Shown in pieces: positions 7,990-17,227 of a stretch of DNA of 63,538 nt. Each line of letters begins with the position of its first letter. Position 1 is the stretch's first letter. Location of the stretch: the NCBI GenBank assembly GCA_023391425.1, contig JAEWAX010000028.1, positions 1-63,538 of the forward strand, read 5' to 3'. The DNA comes from Bacillota bacterium. GTDB taxonomy: Bacteria > Bacillota > Clostridia > Acetivibrionales > DSM-1351. The translations under genes were made by a program, and so were the position numbers. The notes beneath the pieces were generated by a model that saw only the letters and a list, made by a program, of their open reading frames with translations, did no database searches and was not told where the DNA came from.

Positions 7990-9261
7990 TTATTCGCTAA
8001 GTTCAATCTTACCTCCACAGCTTCGAATACACTCTACAAAGTTCGGAAAGGTGACATTCATTGCTTCAGCTGTATCTATAATTGTCTCCCCCGAACAATT
8101 TAGCCCCGCAATGGCCAAAGACATTACAATTCTGTGATCATCATGTCCGCTTACACTACAACCCTTTAATTTGCTTTCCTTTATGATCAAGCCATCGGGT
8201 AGTTCTTGTATATCAGCTCCCATTTTTGAAAGTTCTTTACACATAACGCTAATCCTGTCTGTTTCTTTCAGCCTTGCTTGGGGTACATTTATTAATCTTG
8301 TCTCTCCTTGCGCAAAACATGCAGCCACAGCCATAGCTGGTAAAGCATCTGGTATAGAATTCATATCTATCGTTTTTCCACGAAGCTTTTGGCCTTTAAT
8401 AGTTATACTATTTTCACAATATGACACTTTTGCACCCATATCTTCAAGTATAGCAAGAACCAACTTATCTCCCTGAGGATCAGACATATCAAGATTTGTA
8501 AGCACGAGTTCCTGCCCAGATATTGCGGAAAGCACCATAAAAAAAGTTGCAGACGAAAAATCACCTGGTATAGTACATTCAAACGGTGAATATTGCTGCC
8601 GTCCTGGTATATAAAATTCTTTCATGTCATTATGCTTATATTTAATTCCAAATTTGTTTAACCACCATAAAGTGATTTCGACATATGGAACTTCATTTAG
8701 CCTGGTAACTTCAATGTGTGTATCTTTTTCCAAAAGAGGTGCATTTATTAGAATTGATGATAAATATTGTGAAGTAACAGCATCTAGTTTTGTAAAGCCG
8801 CCTGTTGCCCTACCTTTAATGACTACAGGCGCAGAATCATTTCCTCTGGTGGTAAAAGCCTCTCCACCTAAATTGTTAATAGCTTGAACCAATGGTCCTA
8901 TCTGCCTTTTTCTTATCTGATAATCTCCAGTGAAAACAGTATAGCCCTGAACTAGCGCGGCTGTCATCAAGCCGAGCCTCAAGCTAGTTCCAGAGTTCCC
9001 CACATCTATAATATTTTCCGGTACCTTCGGATTACATCCAACCCCATCAACTAGATAGCAATTATCAGAAAGATTATAAGTAGCTCCAAACGACTTACAT
9101 AGATTAACAGCTGAAATTGAGTCGCTAGAAATAAGCGGATTTTTTATTTCACTTTTTCCATCTGCTAGTGCTGCAAAAAATAACGACCTAATTGTATGGG
9201 ATTTCGAACCGGGAATACTAATTTTCCCATATACATCTGATTGTGAAACTTTTAAAAACAT
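7990..9261 (-). CDS. aroA: 3-phosphoshikimate 1-carboxyvinyltransferase (EPSP synthase)
   Basis: Transfers enolpyruvyl from PEP to shikimate-3-phosphate. The motif LGNSGTSLRL-type is seen as DVGNSGTSLRLGLMTA, with GDFSSATFF in the middle, DALPAMAVAACFA, LKETDRI and the DDHRIVMSLA motif near the C-terminus. The first ATG (9267) lies only 1-2 bases after AGGTGA; the second, MFLKVSQSDVYG at 9261, has better spacing and is chosen. It is the first gene of the aroA-aroC-aroK set. Confidence 0.95.
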   Translation of the reverse strand: MFLKVSQSDVYGKISIPGSKSHTIRSLFFAALADGKSEIKNPLISSDSISAVNLCKSFGATYNLSDNCYLVDGVGCNPKVPENIIDVGNSGTSLRLGLMTAALVQGYTVFTGDYQIRKRQIGPLVQAINNLGGEAFTTRGNDSAPVVIKGRATGGFTKLDAVTSQYLSSILINAPLLEKDTHIEVTRLNEVPYVEITLWWLNKFGIKYKHNDMKEFYIPGRQQYSPFECTIPGDFSSATFFMVLSAISGQELVLTNLDMSDPQGDKLVLAILEDMGAKVSYCENSITIKGQKLRGKTIDMNSIPDALPAMAVAACFAQGETRLINVPQARLKETDRISVMCKELSKMGADIQELPDGLIIKESKLKGCSVSGHDDHRIVMSLAIAGLNCSGETIIDTAEAMNVTFPNFVECIRSCGGKIELSE

Positions 9262-9381
9262 TTTCATTCACCTACCATATTACAAATTTTAATTCTATCT
9301 AACCATATCTCAAATTTTATTCTAACCATGCTACAAAATTCTACATTATATATGTTATTATAAAACTGTCATTCACGTCAA

Positions 9382-10530
9382 TTATTTTATAATATGTTGT
9401 TTTGGGGGAGGGGGTCCAAAATATTGAAAATAGTTACAAAGTAGCTTTCCATTATATAACTTTCTTTTTTTATCTGCCTTTCGACCAAAAAACTTCTCAA
9501 ATTCTAAATTGGAAGTTATGACATAATACGACCATGAATCAAACTTTCTGAATACTGTACCCATTTCCCTGTATAATTTTTCAACATAGTCCTGCTCTCC
9601 AAGCCTTTCTCCGTATGGTGGATTGCAGATGATAACACCATATTTATATCTTGAACTTATATCACTAACTGGTAATCTTTGCAGATGAATTGCATCATCT
9701 ACGCCAGCCTTTTTGGCATGATACCTAGCTAAGCTTATAGCTTCTTCATCAATATCTGAACCATGTATTCGTAGATCTATATCTTCTATTATAATGTCAT
9801 AAGCTTCATCTCGTGCATCATCCCATAAATTCTGAGGAACAAAATGCCACTTCTCAGCATCAAATTCTCTACCAAGACCTGGTGCGATATTCTTTGCAAT
9901 TAAAGCAGCTTCAATAGGTATTGTCCCGCTCCCACACATAGGATCAAGAAGAATTCTATCTTTATTCCAATGACTAACTAGTATCATAGCGGCTGCAAGG
10001 GTTTCCTTTATAGGAGCACCTCCTACAAGTTTTCTGTACCCTCTCTTATGGAGACCTGCACCACTTGTATTTATGGTTAATGTAACATTGTCCTTAAGAA
10101 TAGCTATCTCGATCCTGTATTTTGGCCCGTCTTCTATAAACCATTCAGTTTTATATCGTTGCTTTAATTTTTCTACAATAGCCTTCTTAACTATAGCTTG
10201 GCAATCTGAAACACTAAATAGCTTTGAGTCTATCGAATAACCTTCAACTGGAAACTCTGCATTTTCAGGAAGAAATTGATCCCATGGCAAGGCTTTTGTC
10301 TTTTCAAAAAGCTCATCGAAAGTCAAGGCCTTGAACTCTCCTATTTTTAAAAGTATTTTACTCGCGGTCCTAAGCCATAGATTTGTTCTGCAAATTGCAG
10401 ATTCATCCCCCTTAAAGGTAACCTTACCATCTTCAACTTTTTGATCAAAATATCCAAGTTTCTTTAATTCTCTAGCTGTTATTGCCTCTATTCCAAACGC
10501 CGATACAGCGATTAGTTGCAATTCACTCAT
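9382..10530 (-). CDS. THUMP-domain RNA methyltransferase (YpsC/RlmL-N family)
   Basis: A predicted SAM-dependent methyltransferase of rRNA guanine N2, as in YpsC/RlmL. The 382 residues comprise an N-terminal ferredoxin-like plus THUMP region (about residues 1-160) and a Rossmann methyltransferase domain. The latter contains DPMCGSGTIPIEAALIA and the catalytic NPPYGERLG motif (near residue 305). A KxGx glycine-rich SAM site is implied by HGSDIDEEAISLARYHAKKAG. It stands alone with AT-rich sequence upstream. Target base not determinable from sequence. Confidence 0.9.
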   Translation of the reverse strand: MSELQLIAVSAFGIEAITARELKKLGYFDQKVEDGKVTFKGDESAICRTNLWLRTASKILLKIGEFKALTFDELFEKTKALPWDQFLPENAEFPVEGYSIDSKLFSVSDCQAIVKKAIVEKLKQRYKTEWFIEDGPKYRIEIAILKDNVTLTINTSGAGLHKRGYRKLVGGAPIKETLAAAMILVSHWNKDRILLDPMCGSGTIPIEAALIAKNIAPGLGREFDAEKWHFVPQNLWDDARDEAYDIIIEDIDLRIHGSDIDEEAISLARYHAKKAGVDDAIHLQRLPVSDISSRYKYGVIICNPPYGERLGEQDYVEKLYREMGTVFRKFDSWSYYVITSNLEFEKFFGRKADKKRKLYNGKLLCNYFQYFGPPPPKQHIIK

Positions 10531-10975
10531 ATTTTAGCCTTTCATAATTATTTATTTTAGAGTTATTTTTTAACATAATATAATCAAGTACTATTATTAT
10601 AACCTTGAGTATAATTTATAACAACTATAATCGCTAAACAACTTGCTATACCTTGCTAAACATCTCAAATTGAAATAGTCTTATTAATATGTATCTTTGT
10701 AATTTTATCATATATTTTTTATTACTTTTTCTAGATTTTTTTATATGTATTACAAAATTTTATTATTTTTATGTATATTTATTTGTACATTATCAAGCTA
10801 ATAAATGACGTGCGTTTTTGTGTCACTTGCAATAATTTGACTTTTTATTGTTTTTATATTTTTACTTGTTAATATTCATTTTATTGGCAGAGCTTGGTTT
10901 CGCAAGGCTTACGTGTATTTCTTAAAACAATTTTAAATTTTGCAAGAAAGGAAATGAAATTCTGCATTTTCACGC

Positions 10976-11004
10976 TTGCAATTTTTTTAGTACAATGTTA
11001 TAAT
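10976..11004 (+). promoter_or_regulatory. Sigma-A type promoter of gdhA
   Basis: TTGCAA (10976-10981), a 17-bp spacer and a perfect TATAAT (10999-11004) predict a start near 11011 and a leader of about 140 nt before gdhA. The rest of the 623-bp gap upstream (10531-10975) is very AT-rich; I see no gene in it. Confidence 0.75.
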
Positions 11005-11083
11005 TTAGAAGGTAAAAATAAGTTAAATATTGGTGTGCAATGGAGTATACTATTAAACTTTTATTTTTCATTTAATGTTTAAA

Positions 11084-11148
11084 AATCCTCCCTGTCACCA
11101 AAAATACAAAACAACTATATTTTAAAAAATAATAAGTACAGGAGGATT
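11084..11148 (+). promoter_or_regulatory. Shine-Dalgarno-sequestering leader structure of gdhA
   Basis: AATCCTCCCTGT (11084-11095) is complementary to ACAGGAGGATT (11138-11148), which contains the gdhA ribosome site, with one bulged C. The pairing would form an 11-bp stem over a 42-nt A/T-rich loop and hide AGGAGG. It is a candidate translational switch; no known riboswitch class was recognised. Confidence 0.55.
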
Positions 11149-11153
11149 ATAAA

Positions 11154-12491
11154 ATGGCAATATTAACAAAAGTAATGGATCAAGTAATTAAAAGAAATCC
11201 TAACGAGCCAGAATTTCATCAAGCAGTAAAAGAAGTTCTTGAATCACTTGAGGTTGTTGCAGAAAAGCATCCAGAATGGGTCGATGCAGGAATATTCGAC
11301 AGAATCGTTGAGCCAGAAAGACAGATTTGGTTTAGAGTACCTTGGGTTGATGACAAGGGAAAAGTTCACGTAAATCGTGGTTACAGAATTCAATTCAACA
11401 GTGCTATCGGTCCTTATAAGGGCGGTCTTAGACTTCATCCTTCAGTTAACGCAAGTATTCTTAAATTCCTTGGTTTCGAGCAAATATTTAAAAACTCACT
11501 TACTGGTCTTCCTATAGGCGGCGGTAAAGGTGGAAGTGATTTTGACCCTAAGGGTAAATCCGACAATGAAGTTATGAGATTCTGCCAAAGCTTTATGACA
11601 GAATTATCAAAGCATATTGGTGCTGACACAGACGTTCCTGCTGGAGACATCGGAACTGGTGCAAGAGAAATCGGATATATGTATGGTCAATACAAGAGAC
11701 TTAGAAACGAATTTACTGGTGTTCTAACTGGTAAAGGTCTTACTTGGGGTGGTAGCTTAGCAAGAACTGAAGCTACTGGTTATGGTCTCTGCTATTTCAT
11801 GGATGAAGCTCTTAAGGCTAAGGGTAAATCCTTCAAGGGTACTACAGTTGTAATTTCCGGTTCAGGTAACGTTGCAATATATGCTACTGAAAAAGCTACT
11901 CAATTAGGCGGAAAAGTTGTTGCATTAAGTGATTCAAACGGATACATTTACGATCCAGATGGAATCAAACTTGATACAGTTAAACAACTAAAAGAAGTTG
12001 AAAGAAAACGTATAAGTGAATATGTTAAAATTCACAAGAACGCAACATATACTGAAGGTTGTTCCGGAATTTGGAGCATAAAATGTGATATCGCTCTTCC
12101 TTGCGCTACACAAAACGAAGTTGACGAAGCATCTGCTAAGCTATTAGTTGCTAACGGTTGCTATGCAGTTGGTGAAGGAGCAAATATGCCTTCTACTCCA
12201 GAAGCAGTTGATGTATACTTAAATAACAAAATCATATATGGACCTGCAAAGGCCGCAAACGCAGGTGGAGTTGCAACTTCAGCTCTTGAAATGTGTCAGA
12301 ATAGCATGCGTTATTCATGGACATTCGAAGAGGTTGATGCTAAGTTAAAAGACATCATGGTTAACATTTACAAAAATGCTAGCACAGCTGCAAAAGAATA
12401 TGGTTTTGAAGATAATCTCGTTGCTGGTGCAAACATCGCAGGCTTCTTAAAGGTAGCTAATGCAATGTACGCTCAAGGTGTTGCATACTAA
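11154..12491 (+). CDS. gdhA: NAD(P)-dependent glutamate dehydrogenase
   Basis: Interconverts 2-oxoglutarate plus ammonium with glutamate. The 445 residues are the size of hexameric bacterial GDH. Visible motifs are GPYKGGLRLHPSVN, the catalytic-lysine loop PIGGGKGGSDFDP, DVPAGDIGTGAREIG, the Rossmann GSGNVAIYATEKA and the closing NAGGVATSALEM. The sequence is of the NADP-type family I, but coenzyme choice is inferred. It has its own promoter and SD-masking leader, and a strong terminator follows. It gives a low-affinity ammonium route parallel to GS/GOGAT in this window. Confidence 0.95.
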   Translation: MAILTKVMDQVIKRNPNEPEFHQAVKEVLESLEVVAEKHPEWVDAGIFDRIVEPERQIWFRVPWVDDKGKVHVNRGYRIQFNSAIGPYKGGLRLHPSVNASILKFLGFEQIFKNSLTGLPIGGGKGGSDFDPKGKSDNEVMRFCQSFMTELSKHIGADTDVPAGDIGTGAREIGYMYGQYKRLRNEFTGVLTGKGLTWGGSLARTEATGYGLCYFMDEALKAKGKSFKGTTVVISGSGNVAIYATEKATQLGGKVVALSDSNGYIYDPDGIKLDTVKQLKEVERKRISEYVKIHKNATYTEGCSGIWSIKCDIALPCATQNEVDEASAKLLVANGCYAVGEGANMPSTPEAVDVYLNNKIIYGPAKAANAGGVATSALEMCQNSMRYSWTFEEVDAKLKDIMVNIYKNASTAAKEYGFEDNLVAGANIAGFLKVANAMYAQGVAY

Positions 12492-12521
12492 ACTAAACTG
12501 AACAAAACAAAACCCTCATAT

Positions 12522-12562
12522 AAAAACCAGCCAAGATGAATCGTATCTTGACTGGTTTTTTT
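12522..12562 (+). terminator. Intrinsic terminator after gdhA
   Basis: AAAAACCAGCCAAGAT pairs with ATCTTGACTGGTTTTT, followed by a T run, 30 bp after the stop. Confidence 0.9.
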
Positions 12563-12629
12563 ACCCTTTTGTTTTAGAATTAAGCTTGCATTTGGAGAAG
12601 CTTAACTCACGTTCTAAATGTGGTCATGA

Positions 12630-13298
12630 CTAAAACTGAACCCACGGCTCAGTCTCTGGTGCTTCACAAGTGAAAGTCATTTCTTCCTTTTTGGTCGGGT
12701 GCTCAAAAGTTACAGAATGGGCCCAAAGTGCAATTTGTTGTCCTGGTTTGTTTACATCAGCTCCATATCTCTGATCTCCATATAACGGAAATCCTGCATT
12801 TGAAAGCTGAACTCTTATCTGATGAGGTCTTCCTGTATGAAGCTGGACTTTCAAAAGGCTTAGTTCCCCTTTTGATTCTATAACTTCGTAATCAAGAATA
12901 GCTTCTTTTGCATCCTTTGTTCCTTCTCTCACTACTGATACCATGTTGTTTGTGCTATCTTTCAAAAGATAGTCCCTAAGTGTACACTTTTTATTTTGAG
13001 GTTTCCCCCTTACAATAGCAAGATAAGTTTTTTTAAATATTCTTGTTCTTATTTGGTCAGAAAGCCTTGCTGCGGACTTTGACGTCTTTGCAAATACCAT
13101 AATTCCACCTACAGGTCTATCAAGCCTATGAACAAGTCCAAGATAAACCTCTCCCGGTTTGTTATATCTGACTTTCAAGTCCTGTTTCAATATGTTTAAC
13201 ATATCTAAATCATTTGTATTATCTCCCTGAACCGGTATATTGACAGGCTTTTCAACAACAAGTAAATGATTATCCTCAAATATTATCTTTGGAGTCAC
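12630..13298 (-). CDS. RluD-family RNA pseudouridine synthase
   Basis: Isomerises uridine to pseudouridine in rRNA or tRNA. The catalytic motif HRLDRPVGGIMVFAKT (near residue 57) contains the family Asp; later KTYLAIVRG, HTGRPHQIRVQL and YGDQRYG match the RluA/RluD core. There is no S4 domain, so it is a short RluA-like member. The start is taken as GTG at 13298, which has GGGAG 5-6 bp upstream and overlaps the previous stop as GTGA. The upstream ATG (13328) would overlap the neighbour by 34 bp. The target is unknown. Confidence 0.88.
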   Translation of the reverse strand: MTPKIIFEDNHLLVVEKPVNIPVQGDNTNDLDMLNILKQDLKVRYNKPGEVYLGLVHRLDRPVGGIMVFAKTSKSAARLSDQIRTRIFKKTYLAIVRGKPQNKKCTLRDYLLKDSTNNMVSVVREGTKDAKEAILDYEVIESKGELSLLKVQLHTGRPHQIRVQLSNAGFPLYGDQRYGADVNKPGQQIALWAHSVTFEHPTKKEEMTFTCEAPETEPWVQF

Positions 13299-14170
13299 AC
13301 ATTCTCCCACCTTCCATATATACCACATGGAAGTATAAGTCCTGACTGGCTTACAGGTATACCAACCTCTCCACAGCTATAAGTACCTTTATACCTCTTG
13401 CCGATTGTCTGCTTTAGTATATTGCTAAGAACGGTAGGTGAAAAACCTGTTGTGTATGAGTTAATAAGAAAAAATAAAGGATTATCCGAAAGTACGCCCA
13501 TACATTGATCAACAAAATCATAGAGGGAATCTTCTATTTTCCATATTTCGCCATTTGGACCTCTTCCATAAGAAGGTGGATCCATGATGATACCATCATA
13601 CTTTTTGCCCCTTCGAATTTCTCTTTGGACAAATTTCATACAGTCATCTGTGATAAATCTTACCGGTCTATCAGCTAGGCCTGAAAGAGCTACATTTTCC
13701 TTTGCCCAACTAACCATTCCTTTTGCAGCATCTACATGGCAAACCTCTGCCCCAGCATAAGCAGCAGCAACAGTAGCTCCACCCGTATATGCAAAAAGAT
13801 TTAAAACCTTTATTGGTCTATTGGCCTTCTGTATGTTATTAATCATCCATTTCCAATTAACAGCCTGTTCAGGGAATAGTCCTGTATGTTTAAAGCCTGT
13901 AGGCTCAATATAAAACTTCAAATTTTCAAAATTGATAGTCCAGCGATTTGGGAGTTTTCTTTTGTATTCCCAATTTCCACCTCCGCTCTGGCTTCTATGG
14001 TATTGTGCATCAGCTTTATCCCATATTTTTTTGTCTCTGAAAGGCCAAATTATTTGAGGATCAGGTCTCCTAAGGATATATTCTCCCCATCTCTCAAGTT
14101 TTTCTCCAGCACCTGTTTCTATTAGTTCATAATCCTTCCAATCATCTGCAAGTAACATTCGTATCTCCAT
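13295..14170 (-). CDS. Class I SAM-dependent methyltransferase (RlmI-like, PF10672)
   Basis: A 291-residue methyltransferase resembling the catalytic part of 23S rRNA methyltransferases such as RlmI/RlmK-C. Motifs are FPEQAVNWKWM, VLNLFAYTGGATVAAAYAGA (motif I), VCHVDAAKGMVSWAKEN and the catalytic IIMDPPSYGRGPNG. The usual N-terminal PUA domain is absent. Its stop overlaps the pseudouridine synthase start, so the two RNA-modification genes are translationally coupled. Confidence 0.85.
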   Translation of the reverse strand: MEIRMLLADDWKDYELIETGAGEKLERWGEYILRRPDPQIIWPFRDKKIWDKADAQYHRSQSGGGNWEYKRKLPNRWTINFENLKFYIEPTGFKHTGLFPEQAVNWKWMINNIQKANRPIKVLNLFAYTGGATVAAAYAGAEVCHVDAAKGMVSWAKENVALSGLADRPVRFITDDCMKFVQREIRRGKKYDGIIMDPPSYGRGPNGEIWKIEDSLYDFVDQCMGVLSDNPLFFLINSYTTGFSPTVLSNILKQTIGKRYKGTYSCGEVGIPVSQSGLILPCGIYGRWENV

Positions 14171-14306
14171 TTCTAGTATTAATAAATATTTTTTTCGCAG
14201 TAAATCTTTTCTAAAATCTTATACAATAAACAGAGTTCTTTATTTCAGTTAGAGTTTATTCTCCATCTAAAACTTAGTCATCGGATTTATTCATTACGTT
14301 TAATTT

Positions 14307-14939
14307 TTACTTAATATCCATAATAATATCTATAATTTCGTTTGGACTCGATACAATATAATCTGGTTCCGCTTTTTCTAAAAGCTCCAGTGAATCAAAC
14401 CCCCACAAAACCGAAATAACTTTTATTCCTATTTTCCTGCAAGCTTCAACATCACGTTGCTCATCGCCAATATATATTACCTCTTGCTTTTTTGCACCTA
14501 GCTTTGAAATTAATTTTCCGATAGTAATATGCTTCCCAAAAAGTCCATTTGATGCTTGAATATTATCAAATAACTCCAGATCATTTGCTTCTAAAAAAGT
14601 ATGTATATTACTTAATGAGTTAGATGAAACAATATTTAATCTATAACCCTTTTCGTGAAGATATTCTAGCATTTCCTTCATGCCCTCAATTGGTTTAACG
14701 TGAGCAGCATACTCATTATATGCGCTCAAAGCTTCAACACCAAATTTAGGGAGCTTATATATTGGTACTTTTAAACTTTCTATTCTCTTTTTCATTGGAA
14801 GCATCAAGAGTTCTTTAATTTTTTCTTGGCTCAAAGACTTATAACCATACTTTTCTGCCATTTCATTGCCTATTTTTATGAAAGTTTCTAAAGAGTCAAC
14901 TAACGTACCATCCAAGTCAAAAATAATTTGAGTTATCAT
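14307..14939 (-). CDS. HAD-family phosphatase (phosphoglycolate phosphatase-like)
   Basis: A 210-residue HAD hydrolase. Motif I is FDLDGTLVDS with nucleophile Asp near residue 8, a helical cap follows (residues 15-80), then motif II NIVSSNS, Lys in GKHITIGKLI, and motif IV YIGDEQRDVEAC. Substrate cannot be told from sequence; similar genes are called phosphoglycolate phosphatase or pyrophosphatase PpaX. Its ATG begins one base after the stop of the TIM-barrel gene upstream, indicating an operon. Confidence 0.85.
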   Translation of the reverse strand: MITQIIFDLDGTLVDSLETFIKIGNEMAEKYGYKSLSQEKIKELLMLPMKKRIESLKVPIYKLPKFGVEALSAYNEYAAHVKPIEGMKEMLEYLHEKGYRLNIVSSNSLSNIHTFLEANDLELFDNIQASNGLFGKHITIGKLISKLGAKKQEVIYIGDEQRDVEACRKIGIKVISVLWGFDSLELLEKAEPDYIVSSPNEIIDIIMDIK

Positions 14940-14940
14940 T

Positions 14941-15603
14941 TTAAAATCCTGCCCTATATTTATTCATTAGTTCAGTAAATAGCTCAGCACTAGTTGGTGG
15001 CGTATATGTAATGGTATTTGCGCCAGCCTCAATGGTATCTTTTATACTCTCTATTGTCGGACCTCCAGTTGCAATTATAGGAACCTCAGGATATTTTTGT
15101 CGAATTTGTTTAACAACTTGTGGAGTTTTAAATGCACAAGAAACATTTAATATTGAAGCGCCAGCTTCTAGCCTCCCCTTAATATCTTCTTCTTCTGATA
15201 CTACAGTAACTACGATAGGAATATCAATTCTATCTCTTAATGCAGTTATAATTTCATTTCTGGTTGGAGCATTGACTACAACACCGATTGCACCCTGAAA
15301 CTCAGCATCCATTGCAATATTAACTACCCTTTTACCTGTAGTAGTTCCTCCACCTACACCGCAAAATACAGGTATATCAGATGCCATTATTATTGAGTGA
15401 GTAATAATTGGTTGTGGTGTAAACGGATATACAGCAATAACAGCATTTGCATTGCAATTTTTTATTATAGCAACATCTGTTGTAAAAATCACTGATTTTA
15501 TATTTTTACCAAAAATATTAATGCCACTAACTTGATTTATTACTTCAGGAATTTTTACCATGTGTTTCCTCAGGTTTCCTTCTATCTCTGGTACAAATGC
15601 CAT
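14941..15603 (-). CDS. Predicted TIM-barrel protein of unknown function
   Basis: About 220 residues with a (beta/alpha)8-like pattern. Phosphate-binding style loops are visible as VFCGVGGGTTTGKR, GVVVNAPTRNEI, GASILNVSC and IIATGGPTIESIKDTIEAGANTITYTPP. Clostridial homologues are annotated only as hydrolase or hypothetical. The ATG at 15603 is preferred because GGAGG lies five bases before it, while the upstream in-frame ATG overlaps that GGAGG. It is coupled to the HAD phosphatase, suggesting a shared sugar- or nucleotide-phosphate role (inference). Confidence 0.7.
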   Translation of the reverse strand: MAFVPEIEGNLRKHMVKIPEVINQVSGINIFGKNIKSVIFTTDVAIIKNCNANAVIAVYPFTPQPIITHSIIMASDIPVFCGVGGGTTTGKRVVNIAMDAEFQGAIGVVVNAPTRNEIITALRDRIDIPIVVTVVSEEEDIKGRLEAGASILNVSCAFKTPQVVKQIRQKYPEVPIIATGGPTIESIKDTIEAGANTITYTPPTSAELFTELMNKYRAGF

Positions 15604-15683
15604 ATTTTCCTCCATACCTTATAATAGTTTGCTATAAATGGGTACAATATTATGATATATTCTGCTGTTATATTTACCTTTTT

Positions 15684-15853
15684 ATACTAATTTGCATTTA
15701 AAATGTGGAATCACATTTTAAATAGCCGCGTCTGCGGCGTTAGGGCAAAGCCCGCAAATTTTGTTCAATACTATGAGCAGCTGCTTAAGCAGCGCACCGC
15801 GTAAGCGGTGATTTAAAATATGGCTTTTCTATATTTTAAATGCGAAATAGTAT
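15684..15853. repeat. MITE-like element with 21-bp terminal inverted repeats
   Basis: A 170-bp non-coding segment is bounded by ATACTAATTTGCATTTAAAAT (19 of 21 bases matching the inverted right end, 15833-15853). Inside are stacked short GC-rich palindromes: CCGCGTCTGCGG, GCGTTAGGGCAAAGCCCGC, GCAGCTGCTTAAGCAGC and CACCGCGTAAGCGGTG, in contrast to AT-rich flanks. No clear target-site duplication was found beyond TA. It fills most of the 446-bp gap before speB. Confidence 0.65.
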
Positions 15854-16049
15854 TACATTAATTGTATACTTTTAATATATTACTAGTATACTAAATTTTT
15901 GATATCTCGTATAGTATGGTTAATTTTATATAGTCATGATAAAATTATAATCATAAGAATATCATTAAATATTGTATAATTCATATGATATATTTAATTA
16001 CGTGAGCAGTTTATTGCTAGTATATACAAAGGAGATTTAAAAATTTATT

Positions 16050-16907
16050 ATGAATAAAAATACATTATCAACTAATTTTCTAGGTTGCGATAGCGACTTT
16101 TCTTCTTCTGAAATAGTAATTTTTGGTGCACCTTACGATGGTACAACTACATTTAGACCAGGAACAAGGTTTGCACCTTCTGCCATGAGATTAGATTCCA
16201 TTGGAATTGAAACATATAGTCCTTATTTTGATGCCGATATTACTGATTATTTAATAAATGATTATGGCGATTTGGACTTACCCTTTGGTTCGCCTATTAA
16301 AGCATTAGATATGATATCTGACACTGTAAAGCATATTTGGGATAGCGGGAAAAAGCCACTAATGATTGGCGGAGAGCATTTGGTATCTCTTCCGGCTATA
16401 CAACAAGCCTCAAAAAAATATCCAAACCTAAATATAATCCATTTTGATGCACATACAGATTTGAGAGAGGATTATCTAGGTGAAACACTATCACATTCTT
16501 CAGTTATCAGGCGTGTTTGGGATATACTTGGGGACAAGCATATTTGGCAATATGGTATAAGAAGTGGTACTCGTGAGGAGTTTTATTGGGCGAAAGAAGG
16601 TCATACCTCTATGTGTCTACACAATTTTGATACATTAAATAATTCTATAAGCGAAATTGGCAATTTACCAGTCTATCTTACAATTGACTTAGATGTCCTG
16701 GACCCTTCTATATTTCCAGGTACAGGTACCCCTGAAGCTGGTGGTGTAAGCTTTCTTGAACTAGTTGGTGCTCTAAAAGCTGTTTCAAAATTAAATATCA
16801 TAGGAGCTGATATTGTAGAGCTATCACCACATTATGATCATAGTGGGTCGTCAACTGCAGTAGCTTGTAAGGTGCTGAGAGAGGTAGTTCTTGCTATGCA
16901 AAAGTAA
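16050..16907 (+). CDS. speB: Agmatinase
   Basis: Hydrolyses agmatine to putrescine and urea; a ureohydrolase using two Mn ions. Metal ligands appear as GGEH (near residue 113), HFDAHTDLR (near 136) and DLDVLDPS (near 215), with GTPEAGG downstream. The 285 residues are typical. AAGGAG lies about 15 bp before the ATG, longer than usual. No speA or speE neighbour is present, so it is a stand-alone polyamine gene. Confidence 0.92.
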   Translation: MNKNTLSTNFLGCDSDFSSSEIVIFGAPYDGTTTFRPGTRFAPSAMRLDSIGIETYSPYFDADITDYLINDYGDLDLPFGSPIKALDMISDTVKHIWDSGKKPLMIGGEHLVSLPAIQQASKKYPNLNIIHFDAHTDLREDYLGETLSHSSVIRRVWDILGDKHIWQYGIRSGTREEFYWAKEGHTSMCLHNFDTLNNSISEIGNLPVYLTIDLDVLDPSIFPGTGTPEAGGVSFLELVGALKAVSKLNIIGADIVELSPHYDHSGSSTAVACKVLREVVLAMQK

Positions 16908-16916
16908 TATCGAAGT

Positions 16917-17006
16917 ACAAGTATTATTGCCGACAAAGCGACAGAATTTCACTTTGAGCAGACCCGATATACAATGTCGAGTGTCTGCGACGGCAAAAAT
17001 GCTTGT
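16917..17006. repeat. Imperfect inverted repeat after speB
   Basis: ACAAGTATTATTGCCGAC and the inverse of GTCTGCGACGGCAAAAATGCTTGT pair at 15 of 18 outer bases. An inner hairpin GCAGAC/GTCTGC spans 16958-16987. There is no T run, so it is more like a palindromic repeat than a plain terminator. The rest of the 320-bp gap to 17228 shows no gene. Confidence 0.5.
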
Positions 17007-17227
17007 GGTGAACCAGACTATTTCAAGCTCTTACGTTACACTTTTCAAGTATAAGTGCAACTAGGCTTCTACCTATGCCAATAAACTTGGCTTAAGCTAA
17101 GTTTTCTTTAGTAGAAATCCATTGATATAAATTTGTACAGAAATACTAAGCATAATCATTGAAATATATTGTATCTTATATCAATTATTACAACAGCGAC
17201 TTTTATGTATAATTCATTGGGGTATTG

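Noticed and set aside
10894..11082. 62-codon frame upstream of gdhA
   Set aside because: It overlaps the gdhA promoter and leader, lacks a ribosome site, and is low-complexity Phe/Leu/Asn sequence.
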